Source of the DNA: Phaeobacter inhibens DSM 16374
GTDB lineage: Bacteria; Pseudomonadota; Alphaproteobacteria; Rhodobacterales; Rhodobacteraceae
Length of the DNA: 64,000 nt
NCBI RefSeq assembly: GCF_000473105.1
Contig: NZ_KI421498.1
Span: 2,512,009 to 2,576,008, forward strand
Direction: 5' to 3'
Below the pieces are notes generated by a model. It ran no database searches and had not been told where the DNA came from. It saw only the letters and a program-made list of their open reading frames with translations. A program made the translations under genes and the position numbers. Positions 29,053 through 39,812 of the stretch are shown one piece after another (within the stretch, counting starts at the first letter, position 1; every line of letters starts with the position of its first letter).

Positions 29053-29400
29053 TCAGTGCAGGGTTGCAGGCCCATCCTCGAAAAACGGCGTCATCTGCGC
29101 GACGATCACCGAATTCTCGTCCAGCGCACGCTGCATAAGCTCGCGCTCCTCGTCCGAGATGTCTTGATCCTCGGCCTCACGCTCAGCCAAAGTCCCATAG
29201 CCGGTGACATCAAGTGGCGCGGTGTCGGCCTGCTTCAGGATTGCAACGGTTTCACGCACGGCCTCAGCCTCATCAACGCCAGAAGCGTAGATCATTAGGG
29301 CCGCACCAGTTGCCCCTTCGGGAAGGCCATCGCCTTCCTTGCGCCCGATCTGCACCACGAGCGTGTAGACCTGCTGACGGGAGATTTTCTTTTTTTCCAT
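29053..29400 (-). CDS. Conserved hypothetical protein
   Basis: 115 residues from the chosen ATG (MEKKKISRQQVYTLVVQIG); the 21 residues upstream in the longer frame look like non-coding sequence. It is acidic in its second half, with no signal peptide or membrane helix and no family I recognise. It lies between the channel gene (convergent) and hutC (same strand, 72 bp past its stop). A hairpin (29027-29034 with 29051-29058) overlaps its stop codon. Confidence 0.6.
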   Translation of the reverse strand: MEKKKISRQQVYTLVVQIGRKEGDGLPEGATGAALMIYASGVDEAEAVRETVAILKQADTAPLDVTGYGTLAEREAEDQDISDEERELMQRALDENSVIVAQMTPFFEDGPATLH

Positions 29401-29472
29401 GCGCTCGCCATATCCCCGTGACGGGGGCTTGGTCAATACAAGCCAACCGGCTAAGCGCAGCAACGCGCCCGT

Positions 29473-30174
29473 TCAGTAGCGGCTGCGCATCTGATAGCCC
29501 GGATGAAAACTCATCCTGACAAAGGTCACCGGCTGCGCCTGAAACCACGTCGTGCGTTCCATCTGAAACAACGGCGCAGCAATCGGGCAAGCAAGGTATT
29601 CGGCAAGCGCCGCATCAGCAGCGATCGCCCCGAAGCTGAGTTCCGCCGTCGAAAACGGCACCTCGGCCAATAGCCATTCATTGGGCCCGACCGTACTGAA
29701 ATCGGCCTCTGCAACGCTGGGTACTGCTGCAATGTTGATCCAGCGATCTTCGAACTGAAACGGTTGATTGTCTCCATAGTGCATCGCACGGATATGTAGC
29801 ACAGGAGTGTCCGCAGCCAGCTGAAGCTGCGAGGCCAGCCATCCCGGAGCCGAGATCTCCTCCCGATGCACCAGCGCATAGCGGTAGATGGCGTTGCGAT
29901 CCTCAACCAACTGGCGGGTCAGGGTGATCTCGAGCTTGGCTTGTTTCACGGGTAACACTGCCACCCGTGTGCCGCTTTTGCGTTTGCGGTCGATGATGCC
30001 GCGGTCAGCCAACTCTCGCAGCGCACGATTTACTGTGGCGCGGGCGCAACCAAATTCTTCTGCAAGATCCTGTTCGGTTGGCAGAAGATCACCCTGCCCC
30101 CAGACCCGGTCCTGAATGCGTTTCAGCACCTCATCACGGACATCCTGAAAGCCGGTCTTTGTCCGTTCTGTCAT
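29473..30174 (-). CDS. hutC: Histidine utilization repressor HutC (GntR family)
   Basis: 233 residues. The N-terminal GntR winged helix (about residues 10-75, LPTEQDLAEEFGCARATVNRALREL) and a C-terminal UTRA ligand domain fit HutC, which represses hut genes until urocanate binds. The start at 30174 (MTERTKTGFQDV) is preferred because the longer frame adds 46 residues unlike any GntR protein and overlaps no family N-terminus. It lies downstream of hutF on the same strand. A HutC-like operator sits between hutF and hutI. Confidence 0.93.
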   Translation of the reverse strand: MTERTKTGFQDVRDEVLKRIQDRVWGQGDLLPTEQDLAEEFGCARATVNRALRELADRGIIDRKRKSGTRVAVLPVKQAKLEITLTRQLVEDRNAIYRYALVHREEISAPGWLASQLQLAADTPVLHIRAMHYGDNQPFQFEDRWINIAAVPSVAEADFSTVGPNEWLLAEVPFSTAELSFGAIAADAALAEYLACPIAAPLFQMERTTWFQAQPVTFVRMSFHPGYQMRSRY

Positions 30175-30244
30175 GCGTCTGCCCCCGCTGGTATCCTGCT
30201 CAACCGCTGCCACAGGCCATCCTGTGCCGCAACCCCATGTGCCA

Positions 30245-31612
30245 TCAAAGCGCGCTAAGAAGCGCAGCCACTGCAGAGTTATAGCGGGCGATAATCTGTT
30301 CGCGGTTCGCATGGCGTCCGCCGCTCACTACGTGGCGCCCCGCCGACCAGACATCGCGAACCACAGAATCGTCGGCAGCAAAACACAGCCCATCCAGAAA
30401 CTGATCCGGGCGCAATGCGCAGAGTGTGACATCGGTGGTGTCAAAGGCCATCAGATCCGCCAGTGCCCCAACTGCAAGTCGGCCGGCGTCACGCCCCAGA
30501 GCCTGAGCACCCCCGCAAGCCGTACCAAGATAGAGGGTCGCGCCGACAGATCCTTCCTCCGGCACCATCACGTTGCGGGCGAGATCACGCAGCCGTTGCG
30601 AGTATTCCAGCAGCCGCAGTTCTTCGCTGAGGGAAATTCTGATATTTGAATCCGACCCCACACCGAAGCGACCGCCATTGTTCTGGAACAATACGCCATT
30701 AAACGGCCCGTCACCCAGATTTGCCTCGGTTATCGGACAGAGCCCAGCCACCGCCCCGCTGCGCGCCAGGTCATGGGTTTCCCTCTCCGTCATATGAGTC
30801 GCGTGGATGAGGCACCAATCCTTATCGACCGCGCAGTTGTTCAGCAACCACTGCACCGGTCGCTCTCCCAGCCATCCGCCGATATCTGCGACCTCCTGCG
30901 GCTGTTCAGCGATATGGATGTGAACCGGGCTTTCTGCACGCAAGGTGAGCACCTCGGCCAGTTCATCCGGCGCGGTCGCACGCAGTGAATGGGGCGCTAT
31001 GCCAACCCGCGCATCCATCGGCAAAAGCTCACGCGCAGTGGTGCGACAGTCGGACAGAAGGTTTGCATAGCGCGTCACATCATTGCCGAACCGTTGCTGC
31101 CCACCGCCCAAAGGTGCCTGCCCCGCGCCGCCGTAAGTATACAGCACCGGCAGATGAGTCAGTCCGATTCCGGTCAAATCCGCAGCGGCAAACACGCGAT
31201 GGCTCAACTCACCCAGCACCTCATAGGGCTGACCGCCCGGCTGATGATGCACATAGTGGAATTCCCCCACCGACGCATACCCTGCTTCCAGCATTTCCAT
31301 GAAAACAAGCGCGGCAATCGCCTCATATTGCTCAGGCGTCAGGTGATCGACGAATTGATACATCAGCTTGCGCCAGGACCAGAAGCTGTCCCGCCCGGAC
31401 ACGCGGGTTTCGGTCATTCCTGCCATCGCCCGCTGAAAGCTATGAGAATGCAGGTTGGCCAGTGCCGGCACCAACGCCCCGACCCGATGATCCTGCGGCT
31501 GCACAGCCGCACCGGGCTCAAGCGTTGCGATCTTCCCTGCCTCAATCGTGAGCCGCAGATCGGTAACCCAGCCCTGAGGCATCCGCGCGTGTTGGGCAAA
31601 AATTGTCTGCAT
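30245..31612 (-). CDS. hutF: Formimidoylglutamate deiminase
   Basis: 455 residues of the amidohydrolase superfamily. It converts N-formimidoyl-L-glutamate to N-formyl-L-glutamate and ammonia. The N-terminal HxH metal motif is in [16 protein letters not shown], the signature of HutF. Further metal ligands are HIAEQP, IHATHMT, and the Asp in [23 protein letters not shown]. It diverges from hutI across 75 bp with a probable HutC operator and is followed by hutC. Its presence together with HutG shows that the five-step formyl route is used. Confidence 0.95.
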   Translation of the reverse strand: MQTIFAQHARMPQGWVTDLRLTIEAGKIATLEPGAAVQPQDHRVGALVPALANLHSHSFQRAMAGMTETRVSGRDSFWSWRKLMYQFVDHLTPEQYEAIAALVFMEMLEAGYASVGEFHYVHHQPGGQPYEVLGELSHRVFAAADLTGIGLTHLPVLYTYGGAGQAPLGGGQQRFGNDVTRYANLLSDCRTTARELLPMDARVGIAPHSLRATAPDELAEVLTLRAESPVHIHIAEQPQEVADIGGWLGERPVQWLLNNCAVDKDWCLIHATHMTERETHDLARSGAVAGLCPITEANLGDGPFNGVLFQNNGGRFGVGSDSNIRISLSEELRLLEYSQRLRDLARNVMVPEEGSVGATLYLGTACGGAQALGRDAGRLAVGALADLMAFDTTDVTLCALRPDQFLDGLCFAADDSVVRDVWSAGRHVVSGGRHANREQIIARYNSAVAALLSAL

Positions 31613-31622
31613 CAGATCCCCA

Positions 31623-31636
31623 TATGTATAGACATA
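31623..31636. promoter_or_regulatory. Probable HutC operator
   Basis: TATGT-ATAG-ACATA is a 5-bp perfect inverted repeat around a 4-bp centre, in the hutF-hutI divergent spacer. Its core TGTATAGACA fits GntR/HutC-type operators. A half-site ATGTAT (complement at 31650-31655) lies nearby. Both transcripts would be repressed together. Confidence 0.6.
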
Positions 31637-31687
31637 ATATCATTAGATCCATACATTCCCCCTATCAAGCGTTTTTGCGAGGATGCC

Positions 31688-32902
31688 ATGGGCGACACCG
31701 ATTCCTATCTGATCTGTGATGCGACACTGGCAACGATGACTGGAAGTGATCCTGCCTACGGGTTGGTTCCTGACGGTTTGATTGTTGTACAAAACGGCTG
31801 GATCCGTTGGTGCGGGTCTGAGGCGCAGCTGCCCAAGGACTATTCAGATTGGCCGCGCGTCTCGATGGGGGGGCGTCTGGTCACACCCGGCCTGATCGAC
31901 TGCCACACCCATATCGTCTTTGGCGGCAACCGGGCGATGGAGTTCGAGATGCGCCTGAATGGTGCATCATACGAAGACGTCGCACGTGCAGGAGGCGGCA
32001 TCGTCTCGACCGTATCCGCAACCCGCACCGCATCGCTGGAGGATCTGGTGCAGGGCGCGCTGCCGCGGCTTGATGCGCTGATCGCTGAGGGCGCGACAGT
32101 GGTTGAGGTGAAATCCGGTTATGGGCTAGACCGCGAAACCGAGCTGAACATGCTTCGCGCCGCCCGGCGACTGGCAGTACTGCGTTCGGTGACGGTGAAC
32201 ACCACCTTCCTTGGCGCGCATGCCACGCCCGGCGAATACAAAGGCCGCGATGATGCCTATATAGACGAGGTCTGCATTCCCGCCTTACGTGCGGCCCATG
32301 CCGAAGGGCTGGTCGATGCGGTTGATGGCTTCTGCGAGAACATCGCCTTTGCGCCCGCGCAGATCGAACGGGTGTTCAAGGCGGCACGGGAGCTGGGTCT
32401 GCCAGTGAAACTACACGCCGAACAGTTGAGTCATCAGGGCGGTACCGCGCTGTCAGCACAATATGGTGCATTGTCAGTCGATCACGTGGAATACGCCACC
32501 GAAGACGACGCCAAGATGATGGCCGCTGCGGGTTCTGTTGCTGTGATCCTGCCGGGTGCGTTTTACACCATCCGCGAAACCCAGGCGCCGCCGATTGGGC
32601 ATTTCCGCAGCCATGGCGTGCCGATGGCGCTGGCGACGGACTGCAATCCTGGCTCCTCGCCGCTGACCTCTTTGCTGCTGACCATGAACATGGGCTGCAC
32701 CCTGTTCCGCATGACGCCGGAGGAGGCGCTGGCAGGCGTCACTTGCAACGCCGCCCGCGCGCTGGGGCTGACAGACCGCGGTCAGATTTCTGCCGGCATG
32801 CGCGCCGATCTGGCGGTCTGGGACGTGGAAACGCCCGGCGAGCTGGCCTACCGCATCGGCTTCAACCCGCTTTACACCCGTATCTATGAGGGCAACCAAT
32901 GA
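31688..32902 (+). CDS. hutI: Imidazolonepropionase
   Basis: 404 residues, family length. It hydrolyses 4-imidazolone-5-propionate to N-formimidoylglutamate. ATG at 31688 is preceded by GAGG; the much longer open frame upstream is antisense to hutF. The metal-binding HxH is in [16 protein letters not shown], the substrate segment in [22 protein letters not shown] is at the next metal site and [11 protein letters not shown] carries the last Asp. The stop overlaps the hutH ATG by 4 nt. Confidence 0.97.
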   Translation: MGDTDSYLICDATLATMTGSDPAYGLVPDGLIVVQNGWIRWCGSEAQLPKDYSDWPRVSMGGRLVTPGLIDCHTHIVFGGNRAMEFEMRLNGASYEDVARAGGGIVSTVSATRTASLEDLVQGALPRLDALIAEGATVVEVKSGYGLDRETELNMLRAARRLAVLRSVTVNTTFLGAHATPGEYKGRDDAYIDEVCIPALRAAHAEGLVDAVDGFCENIAFAPAQIERVFKAARELGLPVKLHAEQLSHQGGTALSAQYGALSVDHVEYATEDDAKMMAAAGSVAVILPGAFYTIRETQAPPIGHFRSHGVPMALATDCNPGSSPLTSLLLTMNMGCTLFRMTPEEALAGVTCNAARALGLTDRGQISAGMRADLAVWDVETPGELAYRIGFNPLYTRIYEGNQ

Positions 32903-34422
32903 TCGAGATGATCCCCGGCACAGTGACCCTGTCCACGCTGGAAGATATCTACCGCAACCTGACCCCGGCCAAGCTGGCGTCTTCGGCCCGTGAACCGGTG
33001 GAAGCTGCGGCGCAGATGGTGGCAGATGCCGCTGCCGGACAAGAGGCGGTCTATGGCATTAACACCGGCTTCGGCAAACTGGCCTCGACCAAGATCGCAC
33101 CGGAAGACACCGCCACCCTGCAGCGCAACCTGATCCTGTCGCATTGCTGCGGAGTAGGGGAGGCGCTGCCGGAGGACAAGACCCGGCTGATGATGACGCT
33201 GAAACTGCTGTCGATGGGGCGTGGTGCATCGGGTGTGCGCTGGCTGGTGATTGATCAGATCGAACAGATGCTGGCGCATGGCGTGGTACCGGTGATCCCG
33301 TCGCAAGGGTCCGTAGGCGCTTCGGGCGACCTGGCGCCGCTGGCGCATATGGCGGCGGCGATGATCGGGGCAGGGGAGGCCACGTATGACGGCACCCGCA
33401 TGTCCAGTGCAGAAGCGCTGAAAAAGGCCGGATTAGAGCCTATTGTTCTGGGTCCCAAGGAAGGCCTGGGGCTGATCAACGGCACCCAGTTCTCGACTGC
33501 CTGCGCCTTGGCCGGGCTGTTTGACGCCTGGCGCATGGCTGAGGCCTCGATGACCATCGCATCGCTGACGACGGACGCCATCATGGGCTCCACCGCGCCG
33601 CTGATCGCCGATATCCACACCCTGCGCGGCCATGCCGGGCAGATCGACGTAGCACAGCAGATGCGGGAGATCATGGACGGTTCGGAAATCCGCGAAAGCC
33701 ACCGCGAGGACGATACCCGGGTGCAGGATCCCTATTGCATCCGCTGCCAGCCGCAGGTGGTGGGTGCGGCGCTGGACGTGCTGCGGATGGCCGCTAAAAC
33801 GCTGGAGATTGAGGCCAATGCCGTCACGGATAATCCGCTGGTGCTGGTGAACGAGGGACGCATTGTTTCGGGCGGCAACTTTCATGCGGAATACGTCGGC
33901 TTTGCCGCTGACCAGATCGCGCTGGCGGTGGCTGAGATCGGCGCCATCGCGCAGCGCCGGGTGGCGTTGATGGTCGACCCGACCCTAAGCCACGACCTGC
34001 CGCCGTTCCTGACGCCGGATCCGGGGCTGAACTCGGGCTTTATGATCGCGGAGGTGACAACTGCGGCACTGATGAGCGAGAACAAGCATCTGGCCAACCC
34101 CTGCGTGACCGACTCGACCCCGACCTCGGCGAACCAGGAGGACCACGTGTCTATGGCCGCCCATGGCGCGCTGCGGCTGGGACGGATGAACGCCAACCTG
34201 TCGGTGATCCTCGGCGTTGAAATGCTCTGTGCCGCGCAAGGGGTGGAGGCGCGCGCGCCGCTGCAGACCTCGGCGCGCCTGCAGGATGTATTGGCGATGC
34301 TGCGCAAAGACATCCCGGCGCTGGCCGAGGATCGCTATCTGGCACCGGACATCGAAGATGCAAGCGCCATGGTTCGCGCGGGCCGTGTTGCGGAAGCTGC
34401 CGGTGTGAAGGTGACGGCATGA
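32899..34422 (+). CDS. hutH: Histidine ammonia-lyase
   Basis: 507 residues. It eliminates ammonia from L-histidine to give urocanate, the first step of the pathway. The Ala-Ser-Gly triad that forms the MIO cofactor is in [16 protein letters not shown] (about residues 137-152). The N-terminal [12 protein letters not shown] and the C-terminal [17 protein letters not shown] segments match the family. Both ends overlap neighbours by ATGA, indicating translational coupling with hutI and hutG. Confidence 0.98.
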   Translation: MIEMIPGTVTLSTLEDIYRNLTPAKLASSAREPVEAAAQMVADAAAGQEAVYGINTGFGKLASTKIAPEDTATLQRNLILSHCCGVGEALPEDKTRLMMTLKLLSMGRGASGVRWLVIDQIEQMLAHGVVPVIPSQGSVGASGDLAPLAHMAAAMIGAGEATYDGTRMSSAEALKKAGLEPIVLGPKEGLGLINGTQFSTACALAGLFDAWRMAEASMTIASLTTDAIMGSTAPLIADIHTLRGHAGQIDVAQQMREIMDGSEIRESHREDDTRVQDPYCIRCQPQVVGAALDVLRMAAKTLEIEANAVTDNPLVLVNEGRIVSGGNFHAEYVGFAADQIALAVAEIGAIAQRRVALMVDPTLSHDLPPFLTPDPGLNSGFMIAEVTTAALMSENKHLANPCVTDSTPTSANQEDHVSMAAHGALRLGRMNANLSVILGVEMLCAAQGVEARAPLQTSARLQDVLAMLRKDIPALAEDRYLAPDIEDASAMVRAGRVAEAAGVKVTA

Positions 34423-35204
34423 TTGAAGTGACCCAAGGCGTATCGCCGCTGGTGCTGGGGCTGCCCCATACCGGCACCGATGTGCCGCCGGACATCTGGG
34501 AGTGCCTGAACGAAGCGGGCAGGGCGCTGGCCGATACCGATTGGCATATCCATAATCTCTATGCAGAACTGGTGGAGGACATCACTACCGTTCGCACCCC
34601 CATCCATCGCTATGTGATCGACGTGAACCGCGACCCCACCGGAATCAGTCTCTATCCTGGGAAAAATACCACCACATTGGCGCCCCTGACCGACTTCGAC
34701 GGGCTACCGATCTGGCGCGAAGGCATGGCGCCGGACAAGGCGGAAATCAGCCGCCGCCGCGACTTCTATCATGCGCCGTACCACGCGGCGCTGACGGCAG
34801 AACTGGAGCGGGTGAAGGCGATCCACGGCTTTGCCATCCTTTATGACTGCCATTCGATCCGCGGCGATATCCCGTTCCTGTTTGAGGGCCGTCTGCCGGA
34901 TTTTAACACTGGCACCAATCTGGGCACCACCTGCGCGCCTGAAATCGAGGCGCTGACCGTGGCCCGTTGCGCGGCGGCAGAGGGCTATACCTCGACCCTC
35001 AACGGCCGTTTCAAGGGCGGTTGGACCACCCGCCATTACGGGCGGCCCGCGGAGGGATTGCATGCGATCCAGATGGAACTGGCGCAGGCCACCTACTGCC
35101 AGGAAAGCGCCCCCTGGACCTATCTGCCGGAGCGCGCGGACAACCTGCGCACCCATCTCACCAAAATTCTGACTGATCTCAAAAACTGGAGGCCCTCGGC
35201 ATGA
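34419..35204 (+). CDS. hutG: N-formylglutamate deformylase
   Basis: 261 residues of the N-formylglutamate amidohydrolase family. It releases formate and L-glutamate, ending the pathway. [15 protein letters not shown] near the N-terminus, [28 protein letters not shown] and [13 protein letters not shown] carry the likely metal and substrate residues. It is not the arginase-like HutG that acts on formimidoylglutamate, which agrees with the presence of hutF. It overlaps hutH and hutU by 4 nt each. Confidence 0.95.
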   Translation: MIEVTQGVSPLVLGLPHTGTDVPPDIWECLNEAGRALADTDWHIHNLYAELVEDITTVRTPIHRYVIDVNRDPTGISLYPGKNTTTLAPLTDFDGLPIWREGMAPDKAEISRRRDFYHAPYHAALTAELERVKAIHGFAILYDCHSIRGDIPFLFEGRLPDFNTGTNLGTTCAPEIEALTVARCAAAEGYTSTLNGRFKGGWTTRHYGRPAEGLHAIQMELAQATYCQESAPWTYLPERADNLRTHLTKILTDLKNWRPSA

Positions 35205-36880
35205 GCGATCCCCGCAAGAACACCCGCGACATCTTCCCGCCCACCGGTTCGGAAATCACCGCCAAGTCCTGGATGACCGAGGCGCCGATGCGGATGATGA
35301 TGAACAACCTGCATCCCGATGTGGCCGAAAACCCGCATGAGCTGGTGGTCTACGGCGGCATCGGCCGCGCCGCGCGCACCTGGCAGGATTTCGACCTGAT
35401 CGTCGAGACCCTGAAAAACCTAGAAGAAGACCAGACCCTGATGGTGCAGTCCGGCAAGCCGGTTGGCGTCTTTCAGACCCACAAGGACGCGCCGCGGGTG
35501 CTGATCGCCAACTCCAACTTGGTGCCGCATTGGGCCAATTGGGACCACTTCAACGAGCTCGATAAGAAGGGTCTGATGATGTACGGCCAGATGACGGCCG
35601 GTTCGTGGATCTATATCGGCACGCAGGGCATCGTGCAGGGCACCTATGAGACCTTTGCCGAGGCGGGCCGCCAGCATTACGGCGGCAGCCTCAAGGGCAA
35701 GTGGATCCTGACCGGCGGCCTTGGCGGCATGGGCGGCGCGCAGCCTTTGGCGGCTGTTTTTGCCGGGGCCAGCTGCCTGGCGGTGGAGTGCAATCCCGAC
35801 AGCATCGATTTCCGCCTGCGCACCAAATACCTGGACGAAAAGGCCGAAACTCTGGACGAGGCGCTGCAGATGATCGAGCGCTGGACCAAGGCGGGCGAGG
35901 CGAAATCCGTGGGCCTTCTGGGCAATGCGGCTGAGATTTTCCCGGAGCTGGTGAAGCGCGCGGAAACAGGCGGCATCCGCCCCGATATCGTGACTGACCA
36001 GACCTCGGCGCATGATCCGGTCAACGGCTACTTGCCGCTGGGCTGGACCATGGGTGAATGGAAAGAGCGCCGTGAGAGCGACAAGAAAGCGGTTGAGAAA
36101 GCCGCCCGCGCCTCGATGAAGGTACAGGTTAAGGCGATGTGCGATTTCCATGCGATGGGCGTGCCCACGGTGGATTACGGCAACAACATCCGCCAGATGG
36201 CGCTGGAGGAGGGGCTGGAGAACGCGTTCGACTTCCCCGGCTTTGTGCCTGCCTATATCCGCCCGCTGTTCTGCCGCGGCATCGGTCCGTTCCGCTGGGC
36301 TGCACTTTCGGGCGACCCGGAAGATATCCGCAAGACCGACGCCAAGATGAAGGAACTGTTCCCCGAGAACGAAGGCCTGCACCGCTGGCTGGACATGGCG
36401 CAGGAGCGCATCGCATTCCAGGGTCTGCCCGCGCGGATCTGCTGGATCGGCCTCGGCGACCGTCATAAGGCGGGCCTTGCGTTCAACGAAATGGTCCGCA
36501 CGGGTGAGCTGTCGGCGCCGGTGGTGATTGGCCGTGACCATCTGGATAGCGGCTCGGTGGCGTCGCCCAACCGCGAAACGGAGTCGATGCTGGATGGCTC
36601 GGACGCGGTGTCGGACTGGCCGCTTCTGAATGCGCTGCTGAACACCGCGTCGGGTGCCACCTGGGTGTCGCTGCATCATGGCGGCGGCGTTGGCATGGGC
36701 TTTTCGCAGCATTCCGGCGTGGTGATCTGCTGTGATGGCAGTGACGACGCCGAGCGCCGCATCGGGCGCGTTCTGTGGAACGATCCGGCAACCGGTGTGA
36801 TGCGCCATGCGGATGCGGGATACGATATCGCCAAGGACTGCGCGCGCGAGCATGGGCTGAACCTGCCCGGCATCCTCTGA
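35201..36880 (+). CDS. hutU: Urocanate hydratase
   Basis: 559 residues, the normal size. It converts urocanate to imidazolonepropionate with tightly bound [18 protein letters not shown] (about residues 168-182) is the NAD-binding glycine-rich loop, and [22 protein letters not shown] (split by line but continuous) contains the conserved cysteines near residue 415. It is last in the coupled hutIHGU series and is followed by repeats and terminator hairpins. Confidence 0.98.
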   Translation: MSDPRKNTRDIFPPTGSEITAKSWMTEAPMRMMMNNLHPDVAENPHELVVYGGIGRAARTWQDFDLIVETLKNLEEDQTLMVQSGKPVGVFQTHKDAPRVLIANSNLVPHWANWDHFNELDKKGLMMYGQMTAGSWIYIGTQGIVQGTYETFAEAGRQHYGGSLKGKWILTGGLGGMGGAQPLAAVFAGASCLAVECNPDSIDFRLRTKYLDEKAETLDEALQMIERWTKAGEAKSVGLLGNAAEIFPELVKRAETGGIRPDIVTDQTSAHDPVNGYLPLGWTMGEWKERRESDKKAVEKAARASMKVQVKAMCDFHAMGVPTVDYGNNIRQMALEEGLENAFDFPGFVPAYIRPLFCRGIGPFRWAALSGDPEDIRKTDAKMKELFPENEGLHRWLDMAQERIAFQGLPARICWIGLGDRHKAGLAFNEMVRTGELSAPVVIGRDHLDSGSVASPNRETESMLDGSDAVSDWPLLNALLNTASGATWVSLHHGGGVGMGFSQHSGVVICCDGSDDAERRIGRVLWNDPATGVMRHADAGYDIAKDCAREHGLNLPGIL

Positions 36881-36923
36881 GGTCAAAAGGGGCGCTGCCC
36901 CTCGGCCTTCCGGCCTCACCCCG

Positions 36924-36980
36924 GAGTATTTAGAGAAACGTGACAAGGCCAAGCGTCTGTCATCTTTCCCGAAAATACTC
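36924..36980. repeat. Inverted pair of the short dispersed repeat
   Basis: A leftward diverged copy (36924-36945, beginning GAGTATTT) and a rightward copy (36958-36980, TGTCATCTTTCC-CGAAAATACTC) face each other, flanked by CCCCG on the left and TGGGG on the right. Together they can fold into a long imperfect hairpin directly after hutU. The rightward copy matches the element at 10214-10235 apart from a one-base length difference next to the A-run. Confidence 0.6.
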
Positions 36981-36986
36981 TGGGGT

Positions 36987-37051
36987 CCGGGGCAAAGCCC
37001 CGGCTAATACAAAAAACGCGCCTCTAATATTCTAGAGAGCGCGTTTCTTTT
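36987..37051. terminator. Bidirectional terminators between hutU and dapD
   Basis: CCGGGGC-AAA-GCCCCGG (36987-37003) is a 7-bp hairpin. A second stem with AAACGCGC and GCGCGTTT arms (37014-37046) is followed by CTTTT on the plus strand and TTTTTT on the minus strand. It can therefore end both the rightward hut operon and the leftward dapD transcript. Confidence 0.75.
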
Positions 37052-37069
37052 GCAGACTGTGCCGCGCAA

Positions 37070-37897
37070 TCAGTCGCGCAGCAGCTCGTTGATCCCGGTC
37101 TTGGAGCGGGTTCTTTCATCGACGCGCTTCACGATCACCGCACAATAGAGATTGATGCCGTTTTTCGACGGCATAGAGCCCGCAACAACAACCGAATAGG
37201 GCGGCACTTCGCCGTACATCACTTCGCCGGTTTCACGATCAACGATCTTGGTGGACTGACCGATAAAGACGCCCATGCCCAGAACCGACCCTTCCCGCAC
37301 GATGCAGCCTTCGACCACCTCGGAGCGTGCCCCGATGAAGCAATTGTCCTCAATGATCGTGGGACCGGCCTGCATCGGCTCCAGCACGCCACCGATACCG
37401 ACACCGCCGGACAGGTGCACGTTCTTGCCGATTTGGGCACAGGAGCCAACGGTCGCCCAGGTGTCAACCATGGTGCCCTCATCGACATGGGCCCCGAGAT
37501 TGACGAAGGACGGCATCAGGACCACGCCCGGCGCGATATAGGCCGATTTGCGAACAACGCAGTTGGGGACGGCACGGAAACCCGCCGCTTTCCATTGGGT
37601 TTCACCCCAACCTTTGAACTTGCTGTCGACCTTGTCCCACCAGCCGGAGCCCTGCGGGCCGCCGGATTGCTCTTCCATATCCTTAATGCGGAAGCCCAGC
37701 AGCACGGCCTTCTTGGCCCATTGGTTGACATGCCAGTCGCCACTGTCCTGACGTTCGGCCACACGCAGCTTGCCGGAATCCAATGCGTTCAGGGTCTCTT
37801 CGATCGCATCGCGCTGCTCACCTGTGGTGGCGGATGTGATGGTGTCACGGGCCTCCCAAGCGGCCTCAATTGCGGTTTCCAGCTGGGCGTTGGACAT
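37070..37897 (-). CDS. dapD: Tetrahydrodipicolinate N-succinyltransferase
   Basis: 275 residues. It succinylates tetrahydrodipicolinate in the lysine/diaminopimelate pathway that dapE serves later. The start [18 protein letters not shown] is the family N-terminus; 16 extra residues in the longer frame are rejected. From about residue 100 a left-handed beta-helix of hexapeptide repeats is visible ([20 protein letters not shown] and following), with acyl-CoA-binding residues near [23 protein letters not shown]. It is monocistronic. Confidence 0.97.
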   Translation of the reverse strand: MSNAQLETAIEAAWEARDTITSATTGEQRDAIEETLNALDSGKLRVAERQDSGDWHVNQWAKKAVLLGFRIKDMEEQSGGPQGSGWWDKVDSKFKGWGETQWKAAGFRAVPNCVVRKSAYIAPGVVLMPSFVNLGAHVDEGTMVDTWATVGSCAQIGKNVHLSGGVGIGGVLEPMQAGPTIIEDNCFIGARSEVVEGCIVREGSVLGMGVFIGQSTKIVDRETGEVMYGEVPPYSVVVAGSMPSKNGINLYCAVIVKRVDERTRSKTGINELLRD

Positions 37898-38021
37898 CAG
37901 GGGTCTCTCCGGCGTGTGGTTGGTTTCGCTGCTACATACCCTCATTTTGCCATGGGGTCATGTGCGGATTGCGTCAATATTCCTCTCCGCAGCGGCCAAT
38001 CGCGGTACCAGTTACTGGCAC

Positions 38022-38627
38022 CTAGCGGACGCGACGCAAATGACGACGCAGAATATCGCAGGCAGTGGTCACATCGCGACGGCGCATGGCCTGCACGATC
38101 AGGGCATGGTCGGTGTCAACGCGCTGACTCCAGCGGTGCTTCCAGTTCGCAAAAAGATGCCGGGCGGAGGCAATATGCAGGTCATCAATTGTCGCCAGCA
38201 GGCGCGGCATGCCACAGGGCGACAGGATCACCCGATGAAAGGCCCGATTTTTTTGCTCCCAATCAGCCATATCGGTTGCAGCATCACAGGCCAGCCGGGC
38301 GGCATCCGCCGCCTCCAGCTCTGCCGACCCCAAATGGGCAAAGGCATTCTGCAACGCCAGCAATTCCAACGAGACACGCATTTCAATGACCTCGCGTATT
38401 TCCGATGGGTCCAGAGCGGTCACCCGCATTCCCCGACGCGGAATGGACTGGGCCAGTCCATGTGCCTCCAGTCGCAGGAGTGCTTCGCGGACCGGCACAT
38501 GGCTGGCATTGAACTCACGCGCGATGTGATCCTGGCGCAGTTTCTCACCTGCTGGCAGCGCGCCTGTGACGATCCGTTCGCTCAATGCATGATAAATACG
38601 GTCAGAGATTGTGGCGCTGACGCTCAT
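38022..38627 (-). CDS. GntR family regulator with FCD domain
   Basis: 201 residues from MSVSATISDRIYHALSERI. The winged helix (about 8-70, LRQDHIAREFNASHVPVREALLRLEAHG) and the helical FCD domain (REVIEMRVSLELLAL and later histidines such as NRAFH) place it in the FadR subgroup, which senses small carboxylates or amino acids. It lies 48 bp downstream of the threonine dehydratase gene on the same strand, so it probably regulates that enzyme. The effector is unknown. Confidence 0.87.
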   Translation of the reverse strand: MSVSATISDRIYHALSERIVTGALPAGEKLRQDHIAREFNASHVPVREALLRLEAHGLAQSIPRRGMRVTALDPSEIREVIEMRVSLELLALQNAFAHLGSAELEAADAARLACDAATDMADWEQKNRAFHRVILSPCGMPRLLATIDDLHIASARHLFANWKHRWSQRVDTDHALIVQAMRRRDVTTACDILRRHLRRVR

Positions 38628-38675
38628 GATACGGCCCCGCAACATCGATGAGAGAACCAATTTCCAACGCAGCAC

Positions 38676-39620
38676 TCACGAAGGTACATTCAGTGCCTCC
38701 AGCGGATCAGTGGCAATATTGCCACCACAGAGAAGCACAGCGACCCGCTCATCCGGGGCGGGTTGGTAGGCACCGCTGGTCAGCGCTGCCAAGGCAGTTG
38801 CACCTGCCGGCTCCACCAGAAGCCGACGCTCCTTCCACAGTTTGTTCTGCGCTGCGCTAATTGCCTCATCCGACACGGTGAGCGAGGTCACGGTATCAGA
38901 TTGGCCCTGTGCCAGCTCATAGCAGAGGGTTCCGATTCGCCGAGCACCAAGCGCATTTGCAGCAACACCCGACACTTCGACATCAACAGGCCTGCCGACG
39001 GCAAGCGCGGCGTTCAGCGCCGAGCTGGTTTCGGGCTCCACTGCCACAATCTTCTTCGATCCACCATACCAGGCCATCGCGCCTGCGATGAGGCCGCCGC
39101 CGCCCACCGCGATCAAAAGGGTATCGGCCTCCAGACCCTGGGCATCCCATTCGGCAAAACAGGTTCCCTGACCAATCACCGTTGCAGCTGCGTCGTAGGC
39201 ATGGACCTGCATGGCGCCAGTTTGCTGCTCATAGGCCTGCGCCTGCTCTAGCGCATTGGCATAGGCGCCCGGCACGACCTCCAGGTCGGCGCCGCAGGCC
39301 CGGATCAGCGCAATTTTCGCAGGGCCTGCCATCTCAGGCACATAGACGCGCGCGCGCACTCCAAGCCGCTTTGCCGCATAGGCAACCGCTGCGCCATGAT
39401 TTCCACCCGAAGCCGCCACCAGCCCCGCATCCGGCACAGATCCGCCCAACAGGGTGTTGAAGGCACCCCGCGCCTTGAAGCTGCCGGTGTGCTGCATATG
39501 CTCCAGCTTCAGCGATATTGGGTAATCTAATCCAAAGCCGGTGGTTTCGAGTATCGGTGTGCGTTGAATATACGGGCGGATCCGCGTGTCAGCGGCCCTG
39601 ATATCCTGTGTCCAATGCAT
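38676..39620 (-). CDS. Threonine/serine dehydratase (PLP-dependent)
   Basis: 314 residues, fold type II PLP enzyme. The Schiff-base lysine is in GSFKARGAFNTLL (about residue 43), the cofactor loop in ASGGNHGAAVAYAAKRLG and the phosphate-binding glycines in AVGGGGLIAGAMA. The length without a regulatory ACT domain suggests a catabolic threonine/serine dehydratase rather than biosynthetic IlvA. Related activities such as hydroxyaspartate dehydratase cannot be excluded. The start at 39620 follows AGGGGACAGC. A 192-bp gap to the next gene holds its promoter. Confidence 0.88.
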   Translation of the reverse strand: MHWTQDIRAADTRIRPYIQRTPILETTGFGLDYPISLKLEHMQHTGSFKARGAFNTLLGGSVPDAGLVAASGGNHGAAVAYAAKRLGVRARVYVPEMAGPAKIALIRACGADLEVVPGAYANALEQAQAYEQQTGAMQVHAYDAAATVIGQGTCFAEWDAQGLEADTLLIAVGGGGLIAGAMAWYGGSKKIVAVEPETSSALNAALAVGRPVDVEVSGVAANALGARRIGTLCYELAQGQSDTVTSLTVSDEAISAAQNKLWKERRLLVEPAGATALAALTSGAYQPAPDERVAVLLCGGNIATDPLEALNVPS

Positions 39621-39812
39621 ATGCTGTCCCCTTTTGCCCTCGGCGCGCTGACCGTAATCCCTGTACCGGCGGGTGCAAGCCCTCGTTACACCTGACCGCG
39701 CTTCACCATGGATCACCTTCGTGTCGGCGCGCCATTCCGGGCTAGCGCCACGACAGCCAAAGCGGTAGAACTGGAACTCCGCTTTTTTCAAAAATAACAC
39801 AGTAGGTTTGCA

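Noticed and set aside
30989-31687. 233-codon extension upstream of hutI
   Set aside because: Antisense to hutF and across the divergent promoter; ATG 31688 has a Shine-Dalgarno and fits the family length.
35420-36952. Leftward open frame of 510 codons
   Set aside because: Antisense shadow of hutU.
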